Of a stretch of 64,000 bases of DNA, positions 29,419 through 39,366 are shown piece after piece (the first letter of the stretch is position 1; the number at the start of each line of letters is the position of its first letter). Made by a program: the position numbers and the translations under genes. The notes beneath the pieces are model-generated. The model was given only the letters and a program-made list of their open reading frames with translations, searched no databases and had not been told where the DNA came from. Source of the DNA: Pseudomonas sp. ZH-FAD (GTDB lineage: Bacteria > Pseudomonadota > Gammaproteobacteria > Pseudomonadales > Pseudomonadaceae); the NCBI RefSeq assembly GCF_002803095.1, contig NZ_PGLR01000008.1, positions 1 to 64,000 of the forward strand, read 5' to 3'.

Positions 29419-30543
29419 CTATGACAGATGTTCCAGCACCCCGGCGGCCGATTGAAAGGGCAGGCCGTGAGCCTCGGCCACGCTGCCGCAGGTGATCACC
29501 CCCCTGGCCACGTTGAGCCCGTTCAGCAGGTGCAGGTCATCCTGCAAGGCACGGCGTGTGCCCTTCTGGGCGAGCGCCACGACGAACGGCAGGGTCGCGT
29601 TGTTCAGCGCCAGGGTCGAGGTGCGTGCCACCGCGCCGGGCATGTTGGCCACGCAATAGTGCACCACATCATCGACCACATAGGTGGGCTCGGCATGGGT
29701 AGTGGCGCGGGAAGTCTCGGCGCATCCGCCCTGGTCGATGGCGACATCCACCAACACTGCGCCGGCCTTCATCTGCCGCACCATGTCCGCAGTGATCAGC
29801 TTGGGCGCGGCAGCCCCGGGAATCAGCACCCCGCCAATCACCAGATCGGCCGCCAACACCTGCTCACGCACCGCCACGCGAGTGGAGTAGAGCGTGGTGA
29901 TGCGATTGCCGTACTGGGCATCGAGACGGCGTAGCGCGTCGACGCTCTTGTCCAACACCGTGACATCGGCACCGAGGCCGACTGCCATGGCCAGGGCATG
30001 ACTGCCGACCACGCCGCCGCCGAGAATCACCACCTTGCCCGGCGCCACGCCTGGTACGCCACCCAGCAATACACCACGCCCGCCGCGGGCCTTTTCCAGG
30101 CAGCCGGCGCCGGCCTGGATCGACATGCGCCCGGCCACTTCCGACATCGGCGCCAACAAAGGCAGGCGGCCCTGCGCATCGGTCACCGTCTCGTAGGCGA
30201 TGCAGGTGGCACCGCCGGCCATCAGCTCTTCGGTCTGCGCCCGATCCGGCGCCAGGTGCAGGTAGGTGAACAGCGTGTGGTGGGCTCGCAACCTGGCGCG
30301 CTCCACCGCCAGAGGCTCCTTGACCTTGACGATCAACTGCCCCTGCTGGAACACCTCGGACGAACTGCTGGCGATCTGTGCGCCCGCCTCGAGGTAATCC
30401 TCGTCGGCGAAACCGACAGCGGCACCGGCATGGGTCTCGATCCAGACCTCATGGCCGAGCGCCGTCAGCTCGGCCACCGACTGTGGCGTGAGGCCGACTC
30501 GGTACTCGTGGTTCTTGATTTCCTTGGGTACGCCGATTCGCAT
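29419..30543 (-). CDS. ald: Alanine dehydrogenase
   Basis: A 374-residue NAD-dependent enzyme converting L-alanine to pyruvate and ammonia. The N-terminal [20 protein letters not shown], the lysine/histidine substrate region ([18 protein letters not shown]), the NAD site [22 protein letters not shown] read in part, and [18 protein letters not shown] are those of the family. Length matches. The ATG at 30543 is chosen over one at 30555 because it begins exactly at the conserved MRIGVPKE. It probably supplies pyruvate in alanine catabolism; no adjacent Lrp-type regulator is seen. Confidence 0.94.
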   Translation of the reverse strand: MRIGVPKEIKNHEYRVGLTPQSVAELTALGHEVWIETHAGAAVGFADEDYLEAGAQIASSSSEVFQQGQLIVKVKEPLAVERARLRAHHTLFTYLHLAPDRAQTEELMAGGATCIAYETVTDAQGRLPLLAPMSEVAGRMSIQAGAGCLEKARGGRGVLLGGVPGVAPGKVVILGGGVVGSHALAMAVGLGADVTVLDKSVDALRRLDAQYGNRITTLYSTRVAVREQVLAADLVIGGVLIPGAAAPKLITADMVRQMKAGAVLVDVAIDQGGCAETSRATTHAEPTYVVDDVVHYCVANMPGAVARTSTLALNNATLPFVVALAQKGTRRALQDDLHLLNGLNVARGVITCGSVAEAHGLPFQSAAGVLEHLS

Positions 30544-30635
30544 AACCATCTCCAACCATTGCGGGCCAACAGTCTGAAGTCTAGGAAAGCGTGAGCCAGC
30601 TCACAGGAAATTCCACGAGAAATTTCGTCCGTCCG

Positions 30636-31319
30636 TCACTGCCCGAACAGCAGGCGCCGCGCCTCTGCGGTGAGCAAGGCCTGCGGATCGGCGTTCACCT
30701 GTTCTACCAGCGCGTAGGCACGCTGCACCGCAGGGCGTGCATCGATGCGTTCGAGCCAGGCAGCCATGTTGGGGAAGTCCTCCAGTTTCTGCTGCTGCAT
30801 CTTCCACAGCTTGGCCCAGGGATAGATGGCCATGTCGGCGATGGAATAATCGCCCGCCACGTAGTCGCGCCCGGCCAGCTGGCGGTCCAGCACGCCGTAG
30901 AGGCGCGCGGTTTCCTTCACGTAGCGGTCGATGGCATACGGAATCGGCTCCGGCGCGTAGCGCACGAAGTGGTGGTTCTGCCCTGCCATCGGGCCAACGC
31001 CGCCCATCTGCCAGTACAGCCACTGCAGCACGGTGAAACGCGCGCGTGTCTCGCGCGGCAGGAACTGCCCGCTCTTGTCGGCCAGGTATTCGAGAATCGC
31101 CCCGGACTCGAACAGGGCGATGGGCTCACCGCCATCGGCCGGCGCCTGATCGACGATGGCCGGAATACGGTTGTTCGGCGCGATCTGGAGAAACTCCGGC
31201 GCGAACTGCTCGCCCTTGCCGATATGCACCGGAACGATGCGGTAGTCGAGCCCGGCCTCCTCGAGAAAGATGCTGACCTTGTGGCCGTTGGGCGTGGTCC
31301 AGTAGTACAGGTCGATCAT
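30636..31319 (-). CDS. Glutathione S-transferase, YfcG/YghU-like
   Basis: A 227-residue thioredoxin-fold GST. The N-terminal domain begins LYYWTTPNGHKVSIFLEEAG and has the glutathione-site NNRIPAIVD and LFESGAILEYLAD. The C-terminal helical domain has DYSIADMAIYPWAK. The pattern fits the Nu-class GSTs with disulfide-reductase activity on glutathione. Its ATG overlaps the stop of the upstream GST gene by four bases (ATGA), so the two are translationally coupled and likely controlled by the TetR regulator at 32676. Confidence 0.88.
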   Translation of the reverse strand: MIDLYYWTTPNGHKVSIFLEEAGLDYRIVPVHIGKGEQFAPEFLQIAPNNRIPAIVDQAPADGGEPIALFESGAILEYLADKSGQFLPRETRARFTVLQWLYWQMGGVGPMAGQNHHFVRYAPEPIPYAIDRYVKETARLYGVLDRQLAGRDYVAGDYSIADMAIYPWAKLWKMQQQKLEDFPNMAAWLERIDARPAVQRAYALVEQVNADPQALLTAEARRLLFGQ

Positions 31320-32017
31320 TGGTTTTCCTCCACGTGAATCGCAGCCCGCTTGACCGGGCCGTGAGTCGCTTCATACGTCTGCAGGATGCGCGCGAACCAG
31401 GCGCCCAGCGCCGAATCCTCGGCCCAGGGTTGCGCGCCCAGGCACCAGGCCCAGAACAACATGCCAGCCAGCAGGTAGTCACAGCCGCCAGGGGCATGGC
31501 CTTCGAGGAAGGGCTGATCACGCAGCCACATTTCCAGCGGCGCCACGCCTTCACGGAACAACCGCTCACCGCCCTGCGGATCGGCGAACGCCTCCAGACG
31601 CATGCCCAGCGCCTTCTCCCGGCTGCTGCGGAAATACTCGCGGTCAGCCGGGTCGATCACCTGCCAGACCCGCGGGATCAGCATCTTCAACAGCGGCACA
31701 CGCACCATATGAAAGCTCAGGCGCTCGACCAGGCGGGCGCGCTCGGCAGCCAGCGCGCCACCGAGCAAGGGACGTTGTGGGTAACGCTGATCGAGGTGGG
31801 CGAAGATCGCCAGACTGTCATGCATCGTTTCACCTTCGTCGATCAGCACCGGCACCAGTTTCTGTCCGGAAAAAGCGATCAAATCCTTGTCAGTGAAACG
31901 TGTCGGCCGGCTCTGCCAGTCCAGTCCCTTGTGCGCCAACGCCAGACGTACGCGCCAGCAGTAAGGCGAGAACACCAGCTCAGGATCGGCGCCGCATAAC
32001 TCGAACAATTCCCGCAT
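31316..32017 (-). CDS. Glutathione S-transferase family protein
   Basis: A 233-residue GST-like protein of a different subgroup from its neighbour. The N-terminal domain shows FSPYCWRVRLALAHKGLDW, GQKLVPVLIDEGETMHDSLAIFAHLD and a C-terminal helical domain ending in GPVKRAAIHVEENQ. It is the first gene of a two-gene unit with the GST at 31319. The partial operator ACCGATCAGT sits 17 bases before its ATG. Confidence 0.84.
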   Translation of the reverse strand: MRELFELCGADPELVFSPYCWRVRLALAHKGLDWQSRPTRFTDKDLIAFSGQKLVPVLIDEGETMHDSLAIFAHLDQRYPQRPLLGGALAAERARLVERLSFHMVRVPLLKMLIPRVWQVIDPADREYFRSSREKALGMRLEAFADPQGGERLFREGVAPLEMWLRDQPFLEGHAPGGCDYLLAGMLFWAWCLGAQPWAEDSALGAWFARILQTYEATHGPVKRAAIHVEENQ

Positions 32018-32033
32018 ATCACCCCCATTAAAA

Positions 32034-32043
32034 ACCGATCAGT
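32034..32043. promoter_or_regulatory. Partial TetR operator before the GST pair
   Basis: ACCGATCAGT is identical to the core of the 26-bp palindrome at 32683-32708. Flanks differ (AAAA upstream; CCAGAAT downstream), so symmetry is only partial. It lies immediately upstream of the start codon at 32017, where bound repressor would block initiation. Confidence 0.5.
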
Positions 32044-32079
32044 CCAGAATCAAGCGAACAAAGACCAGCGCCGGATTGC

Positions 32080-32676
32080 TCAGGTGCAGTCCAGGCTGGC
32101 CATCACCACTGTAACGGTGGCGCGGATCGAATCCGCAGGCACCGCGGATTTCACCTGGGTGCGCAGCCCGCTCATCACACATTGCAGATAACTGGCGCGA
32201 GCCGCGAGGTCCCTGCCGTTGCTCAACTCCCCGCAGGCCACGGCGCGTTCGAGCGCCTGTTCGAAGACCTGGCAGATACCCGCGGTGGCCTGTCGCAGAA
32301 CCGGCACCAGCGCCGGCTCCGACAAGGAGAATTCATTGGCCACGTTGACCAGCATGCAGCCACGTGGCACGCCGTCAGGGCCATCATCTTCGAGCACGCT
32401 GAGCAGGCGCTCGCGGATGAAAGCAAGCGGCGAGGCGCTGGCGTCAAGCTGCTCCAGCAACAAGGCTCGGCGCTGCGCTACGTAGCGGCTGAAGGCAGCG
32501 ACGAACCAGGCCTGCTTGCTCGGGTAGGTTTGATACAGGCTGCTCTTGGACAGCCCGGTGGCCGCCTGCAGGTCCTGTAGCGACGCGGCTTCATAACCGC
32601 GTTGCCAGAACAGCTGCATGGCGTTTTCCAGGGCCCGGTCCGGGCAGAAGCTCTTGGGGCGTCCACGTGTCGTCAT
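32080..32676 (-). CDS. TetR/AcrR-family regulator
   Basis: A 198-residue repressor-type protein. The helix-turn-helix lies at about residues 10-58 (SLQDLQAATGLSKSSLYQTYPSK). The ligand domain has a Cys at about 107 in RGCMLVN, plus three more near the C-terminus (ACGEL, LQCVMSG, LDCT). The RGCxxxN element resembles that of electrophile- and redox-sensing TetR proteins such as NemR, so thiol sensing is plausible but unproven. A perfect-arm palindrome sits directly before its ATG and a partial copy before the GST genes, so it likely controls itself and them. Confidence 0.82.
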   Translation of the reverse strand: MTTRGRPKSFCPDRALENAMQLFWQRGYEAASLQDLQAATGLSKSSLYQTYPSKQAWFVAAFSRYVAQRRALLLEQLDASASPLAFIRERLLSVLEDDGPDGVPRGCMLVNVANEFSLSEPALVPVLRQATAGICQVFEQALERAVACGELSNGRDLAARASYLQCVMSGLRTQVKSAVPADSIRATVTVVMASLDCT

Positions 32677-32682
32677 GCGCGC

Positions 32683-32708
32683 AATTTAGAACCGATCAGT
32701 TCTAAATT
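32683..32708. promoter_or_regulatory. 26-bp palindromic operator of the TetR gene
   Basis: AATTTAGAAC (32683-32692) and GTTCTAAATT (32699-32708) are exact complements around CGATCA. It starts 7 bases before the TetR ATG and ends at the stop codon of the slipin gene. Length and symmetry are typical of a TetR-dimer site. Confidence 0.8.
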
Positions 32709-33469
32709 CAAGCCTTGGGCTCCTTCAGGTCGACGATGCCGCGCAGCAACTCCACCGGTAGCGGAAAGACGATGGTCGAGCTCTTGTCACTGGCGATATG
32801 GCTCAGCGTCTGCATGTAGCGCAGCTGCATGGCGCCGCTCTGCCGGCCGAGTATCTCGGCGGCCTGCATCAGCTTCTCCGAGGCCTGCAGCTCGCCTTCG
32901 GCGTGAATCACCTTGGCCCGCCGCTCACGTTCGGCCTCGGCCTGACGGGCGATGGCGCGCACCATCGACTCGTTGATGTCGACATGCTTGATCTCGACGT
33001 TGGCGACCTTGATGCCCCAGGCGTCGGTCTGCGCGTCCAGCACCTGCTGGATATCGGAATTGAGCTGTTCGCGCTCGGCGAGCATCTGATCGAGGTCGTG
33101 CTTGCCGAGCACCGCACGCAATGTGGTCTGCGCCAGCTGGCTGGTGGCGACCATGTAGTCCTCGACCTGGATGATGGCGTTCTCTGGATCGAGTACGCGG
33201 AAGTAGATCACCGCGTTGACCTTGACCGAGACGTTGTCGCGGGAGATCACGTCCTGCGGTGGTACGTCGAGCACGATGGTGCGCAGGTCCACCCGCACCA
33301 TCTGCTGCAATCCGGGGATGATCAGGATCAGCCCCGGGCCCTTGACCCGCCAGAAGCGGCCGAGCTGGAACACCACGCCACGCTCATATTCGCGCAGGAT
33401 GCGAAACGATGAGACGAGCAGTGCCAGGACGATGATCGCCAGTGAAAGAAAACTCAATTCGAAACCCAT
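32708..33469 (-). CDS. Slipin (stomatin/prohibitin-type membrane protein)
   Basis: A 253-residue SPFH-domain protein. One N-terminal membrane helix (about residues 5-22) is followed by [41 protein letters not shown] (read in part) and a long Ala/Glu-rich coiled segment ([22 protein letters not shown]). It is paired with an NfeD protease upstream, the usual slipin-NfeD gene couple, and their stop and start share one base. It probably forms membrane microdomain rings and is a partner or substrate of the NfeD protease. Confidence 0.9.
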   Translation of the reverse strand: MGFELSFLSLAIIVLALLVSSFRILREYERGVVFQLGRFWRVKGPGLILIIPGLQQMVRVDLRTIVLDVPPQDVISRDNVSVKVNAVIYFRVLDPENAIIQVEDYMVATSQLAQTTLRAVLGKHDLDQMLAEREQLNSDIQQVLDAQTDAWGIKVANVEIKHVDINESMVRAIARQAEAERERRAKVIHAEGELQASEKLMQAAEILGRQSGAMQLRYMQTLSHIASDKSSTIVFPLPVELLRGIVDLKEPKA

Positions 33470-34854
33470 CAGTGACCTCCTTGAGGCGGTGGTTCATCCA
33501 CCGCGCTGACCCGCAGATGCACGCCGTCGCGCGCCGTGACTCGTACCTGCTGCCCGGGCCGTAACGGCGAGGCGCCCTGCACCTGCCAGCGTTCGCCCTG
33601 CAGCGCTACCCAACCGGCGCGCGGATCGTCGTCACGTACCGCAGCAACCGCTACCAGGCTGCCCACCAGAGTGCTGCCACCGGCCACCTGCTGACGCCGC
33701 CTGGCCCGCAGGGCCATGCTGACGATGGCCAGGATCGCCGCTGCGCTGATCAGCGCCAGGGTGAAGATCAGCGCCAGCGGGATGCCGAAGCCCGGCACGT
33801 CGGTGTCGATCAGGATCAGCCCGCCGAAGACGAACGCCACCACCCCGCCGATGCCGAGTACGCCGAAGCTGGGCAGGAAGGCTTCGGCAGTGATGAAGGC
33901 AATGCCGAGCAGGATCAACGCCACCCCCGCATAGTTCACCGGTAGCAGTTGCAGGGCGTAGAGCGCGAGCACCAGACTGATGCCACCGAGCACACCACCG
34001 ACGCCGCTGCCGGGATTGGAGAACTCGAAGAACAGGCCGTAGACACCGATCATCATCAGAATCAGCGCCACGCTGGGGTTGGTGATCACCGCCAGCAGCC
34101 GGGTACGCCAGTCCGGCGCATGGCTGATCAGCGGCGCACCGGCGGTAGCCAGGGTGACTTCGACGCCTGCAGCTGGCAGGGTCTTGCCGTCCAGCTGGCG
34201 CAGCAGGTCGCTCAGGTCCTTGGCCAGATAGTCGATCACCTTCTGCTCCAGCGCTTCTTCGGCGGATAGACTGACGGCCTCGCGCACTGCCCGCTCAGCC
34301 CACTCGGCATTGCGCCCGCGCATATTCGCCAGGCCGCGAATGTAGGCGGCAGCGTCATTGACCTGCTTGGCGGTCATGGCATCGGCCGAACCCTTTTCGC
34401 CTTGCTCGGGCTTGTCCGTCTCACCCTTGTCAGCCCCCTCTGGTTTGCTTGGCGAGCCCGGCATGCCGATGGCCACCGGCGTGGCGGCGCCGAGGTTGGT
34501 TCCCGGCGCCATGGCAGCGACATGGCTAGCATAGAGGATGTAGGTGCCGGCGCTGGCCGCCCGCGCACCGCCCGGGGCGACATAACTGGCCACTGGGATC
34601 GGGCTGGCAAGAATCGCCTTGATGATCGCGCGCATGGAGCTATCCAGGCCGCCGGGCGTGTCGATCTCGATCAGCACCAACTGCGCGCCCTCGTCCACCG
34701 CCTTGGCCAGGCCACGTACGAGATAGTCGGCACTGGCCGGGCCGATCACTCCATCCACCTGCAAGCGCACCACCGCGCCCGGCGCCGCACTCGCCCCCAC
34801 CGACCCGCAGAGGATCAGGGCACACAGACACAGACGCAACCAGCCAGGCAACAC
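33469..34854 (-). CDS. NfeD-family membrane serine protease
   Basis: A 461-residue long-form NfeD. A signal peptide ([20 protein letters not shown]) precedes a ClpP-like protease domain (about residues 25-215). Its [13 protein letters not shown] and the [13 protein letters not shown] serine region (catalytic Ser in ASAGTY) are present. Four or five membrane helices follow (about 245-390), with a C-terminal OB-like NfeD domain. A low-complexity Glu/Lys/Gly insert ([19 protein letters not shown]) interrupts the protease domain. The GTG at 34854 is chosen for its GGGAG six bases before and for placing the signal peptide at the N-terminus; an in-frame ATG at 34914 would add 20 residues. Confidence 0.85.
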   Translation of the reverse strand: MLPGWLRLCLCALILCGSVGASAAPGAVVRLQVDGVIGPASADYLVRGLAKAVDEGAQLVLIEIDTPGGLDSSMRAIIKAILASPIPVASYVAPGGARAASAGTYILYASHVAAMAPGTNLGAATPVAIGMPGSPSKPEGADKGETDKPEQGEKGSADAMTAKQVNDAAAYIRGLANMRGRNAEWAERAVREAVSLSAEEALEQKVIDYLAKDLSDLLRQLDGKTLPAAGVEVTLATAGAPLISHAPDWRTRLLAVITNPSVALILMMIGVYGLFFEFSNPGSGVGGVLGGISLVLALYALQLLPVNYAGVALILLGIAFITAEAFLPSFGVLGIGGVVAFVFGGLILIDTDVPGFGIPLALIFTLALISAAAILAIVSMALRARRRQQVAGGSTLVGSLVAVAAVRDDDPRAGWVALQGERWQVQGASPLRPGQQVRVTARDGVHLRVSAVDEPPPQGGH

Positions 34855-35131
34855 GTTCGACTCCCAGGCCCCGCAGTGATACCGGACAGGTGGCGGAGGG
34901 CCTTTGTTTAGCATAGTCCATGCCCCCAGCGGGTCCCGCGACAGGGCTGGCGGATGTGCTACAGGGGATGTACGGGTGCGCCAGCGGTTGCTCGCTGCAG
35001 GAGCGGACTTTTCCGCGAGACGGACGACGAAATCGCGAAAGGGGCTGGCCCGAACAGATTGCCGGCAGACAGATACCCAGTGACTGGCCAGTTCCGGTAG
35101 GCTGCTCAGATCTTTTCCGACCAGACGACCT

Positions 35132-37303
35132 ATGCCCCGACCTCGCCTTCGCCAATCACTGCGCCGCCTCTGGGCACTGGACAAGTTCAGCGCCAGCCTG
35201 CGGGTATTCATCGCCCTGGCCGGAGCCCTGGCGCTGTGCTGGTGGCAGGGCTGGATGCATGGGCTGATCCCCCTGTTTCTCGGCATCATCGCCAGCGCCC
35301 TGACCGAGACCGACGACAGCTGGCAAGGCCGCCTCGGCGCGGTGCTGGTCACCTTGGCCTGCTTCAGCGCGGCGGCCTATGCGGTGGAATTCCTCTTCCC
35401 CTATCCCTGGCTGTTCGTCATCGCCCTGGCCTTTTCCGCCTTCTGCCTGACCATGCTCGGCGCACTCGGTGAGCGCTTCGCCACCCTGGGTTCCGGCACC
35501 CTGATCCTCGCGGTGTACAGCATGATCGGCGTCGAGCAGCGCGGCGGCGTCGCCGGCCTGTGGCTGGAGCCGCTGCTGCTGGTGGCTGGTGCCGCCTGGT
35601 ACGGCCTGCTGTCGGTGATCTGGCACGCGCTGTTCGCCCATCAGCCGGTGCAACTCGCCCTGGCCCGGCTGTTTCGCGAACTGGGCAAGTACCTCAAACT
35701 CAAGGCAGCGCTGTTCGAACCCGTGCGCCAGCTGGATGTGGAACAACGCCGTCTGGAGTTGGCCAAGCAGAATGGCCGCGTCGTCTCCGCGCTCAACGCG
35801 GCCAAGGAGATCATCCTGCATCGGGTCGGGGGTGGTCGGCCGGCACCAAAGGTCAATCGCTACCTGAAGCTGTACTTCCTCGCCCAGGACATTCACGAAC
35901 GCGCCAGCTCGTCGCACTACCCTTACAACGAACTGGCCGAAGCCTTCTTCCACAGCGATGTGCTGTTTCGCTGCCAGCGCTTGCTGCGCCTGCACGGCGA
36001 AGCCTGCCAGCGCCTGGGCAGCGCCATCGAGTTGCGCCAGCCGTTCGAATACCGCGAGCTGTGCAGCCAGGCCCTGGAAGACCTGCATGCCTCGCTCGAC
36101 CACCTGCACCTGCAGAGCAACCCGGCCTGGCGCCGCCTGCTGCGCTCGCTCGGCGCCCTGGCCGGCAACCTCGCCAGCCTCGACCTGCTACTCGGTAACG
36201 CCAGCAACCCCGACGCCCTGGCCGATGAGCAGGACAGCAGCCTGCTGGATCGCGAACCGCATTCGTTGCGCGAGGTCATCGAGCGTATCGGCCAGCAACT
36301 GACACCCACCTCGCTGCTGTTTCGCCACGCGCTGCGCCTGTCCATCGCTCTGGCTGCCGGTTACGGCCTGCTGCACCTGATTCATCCGACCCAGGGCTAC
36401 TGGATTCTGCTGACCACCCTGTTCGTCTGTCAGCCGAACTACGGCGCCACGCGTCTCAAGCTGGTGCAGCGCATCGTCGGTACCCTGATCGGCTTGGCGT
36501 TAGGCTGGGCATTGATCGACCTGTTTCCCGACCCGCGCATCCAGGCCCTGTTCGCCGTGGTCGCTGGCGTCGCCTTCTTCGCCACACGCAGCACCCGCTA
36601 CACCCTGGCCACGGCGGCGATCACCCTGCTGGTGCTGTTCTGCTTCAACCAGATCGGCGATGGCTACGGCCTGTTCCTGCCGCGCCTGGTCGACACCCTG
36701 CTCGGCGGCATGCTGGCCGGGCTGGCGGTGTTCCTGATCCTGCCAGACTGGCAGGGTCGGCGCCTGGGGCGCATGTTGGCGAACACACTGAGCTGCAACA
36801 GCGCCTACCTGCGGCAGATCATCGCCCAGTACGCACACGGCAAGCGTGACGACCTCGGCTACCGCCTGGCCCGACGCAACGCGCACAACGCCGACGCGGC
36901 ACTGTCCACCACCCTCGGCAACATGCTGATGGAGCCTGGCCACTTCCGTAAGGACGCCGACCTCGGCTTTCGCTTTCTGGTGCTGTCGCACACCCTGCTC
37001 AGCTATCTCTCCGGGCTCGGCGCCCATCGTGGCGAGCAGTTGCCGCAGGCAGCCCAGGCACAATTGCTGGAACAGGCCGAAGCGCTGGCGAGCAGCCTCG
37101 ATGAAATCGCCACCGGCCTGCGCGGCGAGCAGCCGCTGGCCATCCACAGCGATGAAGAACAGGCACTGGCGCAAAGCCTGGAGCAGATTGCCGACGACGT
37201 CGACGAACGCCAACGTCTGGTGCAGACGCAACTGGCACTGATCTGCCGCCAGCTGGCGCCACTGCGCACCTTGGCCGCGCATCTGCAGAAGGATCGCCAC
37301 TAG
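35132..37303 (+). CDS. yccS: YccS/FUSC-family inner membrane protein
   Basis: A 723-residue membrane protein with two hydrophobic blocks (about residues 20-170 and 395-540), each forming about six helices, separated and followed by soluble helical domains. The second block has the FUSC signature (HPTQGYWILLTTLFVCQPNYGATRLKLVQRI, read in part, and a GTLIGLALGW). It matches the YccS/YhfK family of aromatic-acid exporter-like proteins. The substrate is unknown. A weak REP relic lies in the 217-base gap before it. Confidence 0.87.
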   Translation: MPRPRLRQSLRRLWALDKFSASLRVFIALAGALALCWWQGWMHGLIPLFLGIIASALTETDDSWQGRLGAVLVTLACFSAAAYAVEFLFPYPWLFVIALAFSAFCLTMLGALGERFATLGSGTLILAVYSMIGVEQRGGVAGLWLEPLLLVAGAAWYGLLSVIWHALFAHQPVQLALARLFRELGKYLKLKAALFEPVRQLDVEQRRLELAKQNGRVVSALNAAKEIILHRVGGGRPAPKVNRYLKLYFLAQDIHERASSSHYPYNELAEAFFHSDVLFRCQRLLRLHGEACQRLGSAIELRQPFEYRELCSQALEDLHASLDHLHLQSNPAWRRLLRSLGALAGNLASLDLLLGNASNPDALADEQDSSLLDREPHSLREVIERIGQQLTPTSLLFRHALRLSIALAAGYGLLHLIHPTQGYWILLTTLFVCQPNYGATRLKLVQRIVGTLIGLALGWALIDLFPDPRIQALFAVVAGVAFFATRSTRYTLATAAITLLVLFCFNQIGDGYGLFLPRLVDTLLGGMLAGLAVFLILPDWQGRRLGRMLANTLSCNSAYLRQIIAQYAHGKRDDLGYRLARRNAHNADAALSTTLGNMLMEPGHFRKDADLGFRFLVLSHTLLSYLSGLGAHRGEQLPQAAQAQLLEQAEALASSLDEIATGLRGEQPLAIHSDEEQALAQSLEQIADDVDERQRLVQTQLALICRQLAPLRTLAAHLQKDRH

Positions 37304-37360
37304 CAGGCTCATGGGGCTTTCTGCCACTATCTGACGACGCCTAGTCCCCAGGCCTTGCCC

Positions 37361-39166
37361 ATGCCAGCCAACCGACACACCACCCTCGCCTACCTGGTCT
37401 CGTTGCCGGGTCTGCTGCTGGTGTGCAGTCTGCTTTTGGCCAGCCAGGTCACCCTCGCCAGCACACGCCTGGGTGACAGCAGCGCAGCACAGGATCTCTA
37501 CGGCCTGGTCGACTTTCTCGCCGATCCCCAGAGCGCCCTGAGCCTGGACGACGTTCGCGCTGCCGATGCCCCTTTCCAGCCCTCGTTGAACCGCCGTGAC
37601 CTCAGCTTCGGCTATGTGCCGGGGGTGATCTGGCTGCGCCTGGCGCTGCAATCGGATGCCCAGCAAACACGCGTCTGGCGCCTGGAACTGAATTACGCCT
37701 CGCTGGACGAGGTACGCCTGTATGACATCGGCGCCGATGGCGTGCGCGAGTCGCGCAGCGGCGACACCGTCCCCTACGCGCAGCGCAGCGTCGGCCATCG
37801 CAACCCGGTATTCGAGATCACTCTGCAGCCCGGCGAGCAGCGAACGCTGTACCTGCGCGTCGACTCGCGCGGCAGCATGACCCTCAGCGGCGCGCTGATG
37901 TCTTCGCGCGATTTCGAGCAGCACAGCCAGAACGGCTACCTGGTGCATGCCATCTACTTCGGCGTGCTGATCGCCCTGGGGCTGTACAACCTGCTGCTGT
38001 TTCTCGCCCTGCGCGAGCGGCCTTTCCTCAATTACGTGCTGTTCATGTTCGCCTTCGCCCTCAGCGTGCTGTCGCTCAATGGTCTTGGTGCGCAGTATCT
38101 GTGGTCCGAAGCCGCGCCCTGGAGCAACCGCATGCTGCCGGTCAGCCTGACGACGGCGGCGCTGCTGTCGGTGGTTTTTGCGCGCAGCTTTCTCGACACC
38201 CGCCAGTGGCTGCCACGCTGGGACAAGGGCCTGCTGATGCTGTCCATCGCCATCGGTGCGGCCGTCTTGGCCAGCGTGCTGCTGCCATTGCAGCGCGCGC
38301 TGCAACTGATGTCGCTGACCGGCCTGATCGCCACCCTGACGCTGCTGCTGACCAGCTTCGTCTGCATTGGCTACCGGGTGCCCGGCGCTCGCCTGTTCGC
38401 CCTGGCCTGGCTGATGCTGCTGACCGGCGCGGTGCTGCTGGCGCTACGCAACTTCGCCCTGATTCCGTCGAACTTCCTTACCCTGTACGCCATGCAGATC
38501 GGCTCGGGGCTGGAGATGATCCTGCTGTCCTTCGCCCTGGCAGCACGCTTCAACGAACTCAAGCGCCAACGCGAAGCCGCGCTGCAGCTCAACGAGCAGA
38601 TCCTCGCCAAGCGCGTCACCGAACGCACCCAGGCCCTGGAACAGGCCAATCAGCGCCTCAGTGAGCTGGCCCTGCAGGACCCACTGACTGGCCTGGCCAA
38701 CCGCACCGCCCTGCAGCAACACCTGGAGCAGGCACTGGCGCGCAGCCAACGCCGCAACGAACTGCTTGCCGTGATGCTGATCGACCTGGACGGTTTCAAG
38801 CCGATCAACGACCAGCACGGCCATGGCTACGGCGACCTGGTACTGGCCGAAGTGGCGCAGCGCCTGCGGCAATACGTGCGCGATACCGATCTGCCTGCGC
38901 GCCTCGGCGGTGACGAGTTCGTGGTGATCTGCGAGAGCGTGCAATCGGCCGAAGATGCGCACGACCTGGCCAAACGTCTGCTGGAAGGGCTGGACACGCC
39001 GATGTACCTGGAAGATCGTGCCGTACGCGTCGGCGCCAGCATCGGCATCGCCCTTAGCCGCGGCGCCGACAATGCCACCATGCTGATTCGCCTGGCTGAT
39101 GCCGCCATGTACCGGGCCAAGGCCGAAGGTCGCAACCGCGTGCAACTGGCCACCCAATACCTTTGA
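37361..39166 (+). CDS. 7TM-DISM diguanylate cyclase
   Basis: A 601-residue membrane signalling protein. A signal peptide (about residues 1-34) leads an extracellular 7TMR-DISMED2-type beta domain (about 45-185; DLSFGYVPGVIWLRLAL). Seven membrane helices follow (about 190-395), then a short coiled coil and a GGDEF domain (about 440-600). The active site is RLGGDEF and an RDTD inhibitory site lies five residues upstream, so it should make cyclic-di-GMP under product inhibition. ATG 37361 is used; a TTG six bases upstream is in frame. Confidence 0.9.
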   Translation: MPANRHTTLAYLVSLPGLLLVCSLLLASQVTLASTRLGDSSAAQDLYGLVDFLADPQSALSLDDVRAADAPFQPSLNRRDLSFGYVPGVIWLRLALQSDAQQTRVWRLELNYASLDEVRLYDIGADGVRESRSGDTVPYAQRSVGHRNPVFEITLQPGEQRTLYLRVDSRGSMTLSGALMSSRDFEQHSQNGYLVHAIYFGVLIALGLYNLLLFLALRERPFLNYVLFMFAFALSVLSLNGLGAQYLWSEAAPWSNRMLPVSLTTAALLSVVFARSFLDTRQWLPRWDKGLLMLSIAIGAAVLASVLLPLQRALQLMSLTGLIATLTLLLTSFVCIGYRVPGARLFALAWLMLLTGAVLLALRNFALIPSNFLTLYAMQIGSGLEMILLSFALAARFNELKRQREAALQLNEQILAKRVTERTQALEQANQRLSELALQDPLTGLANRTALQQHLEQALARSQRRNELLAVMLIDLDGFKPINDQHGHGYGDLVLAEVAQRLRQYVRDTDLPARLGGDEFVVICESVQSAEDAHDLAKRLLEGLDTPMYLEDRAVRVGASIGIALSRGADNATMLIRLADAAMYRAKAEGRNRVQLATQYL

Positions 39167-39217
39167 ACAGGAGCCGCAGCCTAGTGCCAGCCAGTTAACT
39201 ATCAGCGCAGCGAATGC

Positions 39218-39288
39218 GTATGAGCGGCGCCCCGCCGCGAATCAGTGCAACACGCACTTGCAAGCTTCGCCCCGGGGCGGGGCTCCTA
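39218..39288. repeat. REP-like pair upstream of the Gre-like gene
   Basis: GAGCGGCGCCCCGCCGCGAATC at one end and CTTCGCCCCGGGGCGGGGCTCCTAC at the other share GCGGGGC/GCCCCGC arms. The layout is like the REP pair at 17549, though more diverged. Confidence 0.45.
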
Positions 39289-39366
39289 CACAAGGCCACC
39301 TTGCAAGCCCTGCCTGATCGGCGTCAGGCCGTCATCTCTTCATCAACTCGAACCCGATAGCACACC

